Below, in pieces: positions 6,243 through 7,189 of a DNA stretch of 7,189 nt. The translations under genes and the position numbers were made by a program. The DNA is taken from assembly GCA_045120955.1 (NCBI GenBank), contig JBGVFH010000049.1, forward strand, positions 1-7,189, written 5' to 3'. Every line of letters starts with the position of its first letter. Position 1 is the first letter of the stretch. The DNA comes from JAZMZS01 sp045120955. Its GTDB lineage: Bacteria; Bacillota; Clostridia; Oscillospirales; CAG-272. The notes under the pieces were generated by a model. It had not been told where the DNA came from, did not search any database, and saw nothing but the letters and a program-made list of their open reading frames with translations.

Positions 6243-6315
6243 ACGTTAATATCTGCATTACACCTTTTTAAATACAGACATTATTAACCTAACTCGATAA
6301 AATTTTGTTTTGGTA
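6243..6315 (+). other. Intergenic gap after ppa, weak dyad, no clear terminator
   Basis: GTTAATA-TCTG (6245-6255) can pair with CAGA (6275-6278) and TATTAAC (6282-6288) across a 3-nt bulge and a 19-nt loop. The stem is AT-rich and no U-run follows, so it is a poor terminator candidate. Readthrough from ppa would meet the strong leader terminator of the next gene. Confidence 0.3.
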
Positions 6316-6344
6316 TTGACAAAAATAAATTTTAGGCGTATAAT
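6316..6344 (+). promoter_or_regulatory. Promoter of the glutamate synthase gene
   Basis: Perfect TTGACA (6316-6321) and perfect TATAAT (6339-6344) are separated by 17 nt. Transcription should start near 6351, about 95 nt before the ATG. Confidence 0.92.
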
Positions 6345-6358
6345 ACTTGCAAATGAGC

Positions 6359-6420
6359 AAAGGCGTTCATTTCAGTGTAGAAGAAACTCTACATTGAGAT
6401 GAGCGCCTTTTCTTTTTATT
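6359..6420 (+). terminator. Leader terminator (attenuator) of the glutamate synthase gene
   Basis: AAAGGCG (6359-6365) pairs with CGCCTTT (6404-6410). The stem continues through 6366-6381 with 6388-6403, giving 23 uninterrupted pairs including three G-U, closed by the loop AGAAAC. The U-rich tract TTTTCTTTTT follows at 6408-6417. It starts about 8 nt after the predicted transcription start and ends about 26 nt before the start codon. It should stop most transcripts unless antagonised, and may also catch readthrough from the PTS operon. Confidence 0.82.
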
Positions 6421-6445
6421 TAATCCCGAAAGGAAAGGAACCGAT

Positions 6446-7189
6446 ATGAAAGTAGAAGGCCAAGTGCGAATCCCATCCGGATGTGCAATCGCAGCTGTTA
6501 TTTCTAAAGAAGGCAACCGAATGTCCGGTGAGATGATTACCAATGCTATGAAGCCGATGCACGACCGTTCCAACGGACTTGGCGGCGGTTTTGCCGGTTA
6601 TGGCATCTATCCTGAATATAAGGAATTTTACGCATTACATATGTTTTTCGACTCCCGTGAAACCCGCAAGGATTGCGAAGTATTCTTAAAGGAACGTTTT
6701 GAAATTGTTAAGAGCGAGATCATTCCTACACGCACCATTCCTGCTATCACGGATGAGCCGATTATATGGAGATACTTTGTTGCTCCGCTTAAATCCCTGC
6801 TCGTTTCGATGCAGCTTGATGAAAAGGAGTTCGTTGCTCGCACGGTCATGAAGATCAACACCGAAATGAAGGGTGCGTATGTCTTTTCCAGCGGTAAGAA
6901 TATGGGCACATTCAAAGCGGTCGGCTTTCCCGAAGATGTCGGTGTGTTTTATAAATTAGAGGAATACGAGGGGTATTCCTGGACAGCACACGGTCGGTAT
7001 CCCACCAACACTCCCGGCTGGTGGGGCGGCGCACATCCTTTCACTCTCCTCGACTGGTCTATCGTCCATAACGGCGAGATTTCTTCCTACGATGCCAACC
7101 GCCGTTTTATTGAGATGTTCGGATATAAATGTACTCTGCAGACAGATACCGAGGTCATCACCTATATTATGGACTATCTTGTGCGCGTA
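6446..7189 (+). CDS. gltB1: Glutamate synthase amidotransferase domain (GltB1-like), N-terminal part
   Basis: The frame is open from the ATG at 6446 to the window edge (248 codons, no stop). The protein is a class II (Ntn-type) glutamine amidotransferase that releases ammonia from glutamine for transfer to 2-oxoglutarate in the GOGAT reaction. Cys13 in PSGCAIAAVI is the likely nucleophile, exposed by removal of a short N-terminal segment. Family glutamine-binding residues appear as Arg184 (AHGRYPTNTPG), Asn209-Gly210 (HNGEI) and Asp234 (TDTEV). The spacing and the long insert before HGRYPTNT resemble the stand-alone domain 1 of split, archaeal/clostridial-type glutamate synthases rather than the large fused GltB. 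The FMN domain would be expected downstream, outside the window. AGGAAAGGAA at 6431-6440 fixes the start. The gene has its own promoter with a leader terminator. Identity as a GOGAT glutaminase is confident; the split form is inference until the C-terminus is seen. Confidence 0.9.
   Translation, partial: MKVEGQVRIPSGCAIAAVISKEGNRMSGEMITNAMKPMHDRSNGLGGGFAGYGIYPEYKEFYALHMFFDSRETRKDCEVFLKERFEIVKSEIIPTRTIPAITDEPIIWRYFVAPLKSLLVSMQLDEKEFVARTVMKINTEMKGAYVFSSGKNMGTFKAVGFPEDVGVFYKLEEYEGYSWTAHGRYPTNTPGWWGGAHPFTLLDWSIVHNGEISSYDANRRFIEMFGYKCTLQTDTEVITYIMDYLVRV

Noticed and set aside
6245..6288. Dyad after ppa as an operon terminator
   Set aside because: The stem is bulged and AT-rich with a long loop and no U-tract after it.

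Overview
The window looks like a chromosomal segment of a low-to-mid GC, anaerobic member of the Clostridia. My best guess is a Ruminococcaceae/Oscillospiraceae-like organism, based on overall protein character only. Supporting signs are strong AGGAGG-type ribosome binding sites, near-consensus sigma-A promoters with 17-bp spacers, a BglG-family antiterminator next to a fused EIICBA glucose-type PTS permease, and a glutamate synthase amidotransferase domain that appears to start a stand-alone (split, archaeal-type) GltB. The taxonomic guess is inference; the genes are read from the sequence.

Layout. (1) Positions 1-197, minus strand: the first 65 codons of NADP-type glutamate dehydrogenase (gdhA), running off the left edge. 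Behind it lie a consensus promoter and a leader of about 167 nt holding an 11-bp hairpin followed by an intrinsic terminator just before the ribosome binding site. (2) Positions 377-532: a divergent intergenic region without a gene, carrying two small dyads. (3) Positions 533-6242, plus strand: a five-gene operon with one recognisable promoter. Its order is a BglG/LicT/GlcT-type antiterminator (preceded by a RAT element overlapping a terminator), ptsG (EIICBA, GTG start), ptsH (HPr), ptsI (enzyme I) and ppa (family I inorganic pyrophosphatase, overlapping ptsI by 17 nt). (4) Positions 6243-6445: an intergenic region with a consensus promoter and a long hairpin plus U-tract that begins only a few nucleotides after the predicted transcription start. 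(5) Positions 6446-7189: the first 248 codons of the glutaminase (class II amidotransferase) domain of glutamate synthase, running off the right edge.

How it works together. The central operon encodes a complete phosphorelay: PEP to enzyme I (His189) to HPr (His15) to EIIA (His617/His632) to EIIB (Cys476) to incoming sugar. Its own antiterminator very probably senses PTS phosphorylation state and opens the terminator ahead of the operon. The co-encoded pyrophosphatase links this uptake system to PPi removal, by inference. The flanking genes are two ammonia-assimilation routes (GDH and GOGAT). Both have a terminator in the 5' leader and share the 10-nt sequence GCAAAGGCGT at almost the same distance (12-13 nt) downstream of the -10 box. 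That shared leader architecture is the least explained signal in the window. HPr also lacks the Ser46 regulatory phosphorylation site, having Lys at that position. I see no mobile element, CRISPR array, tRNA or rRNA.
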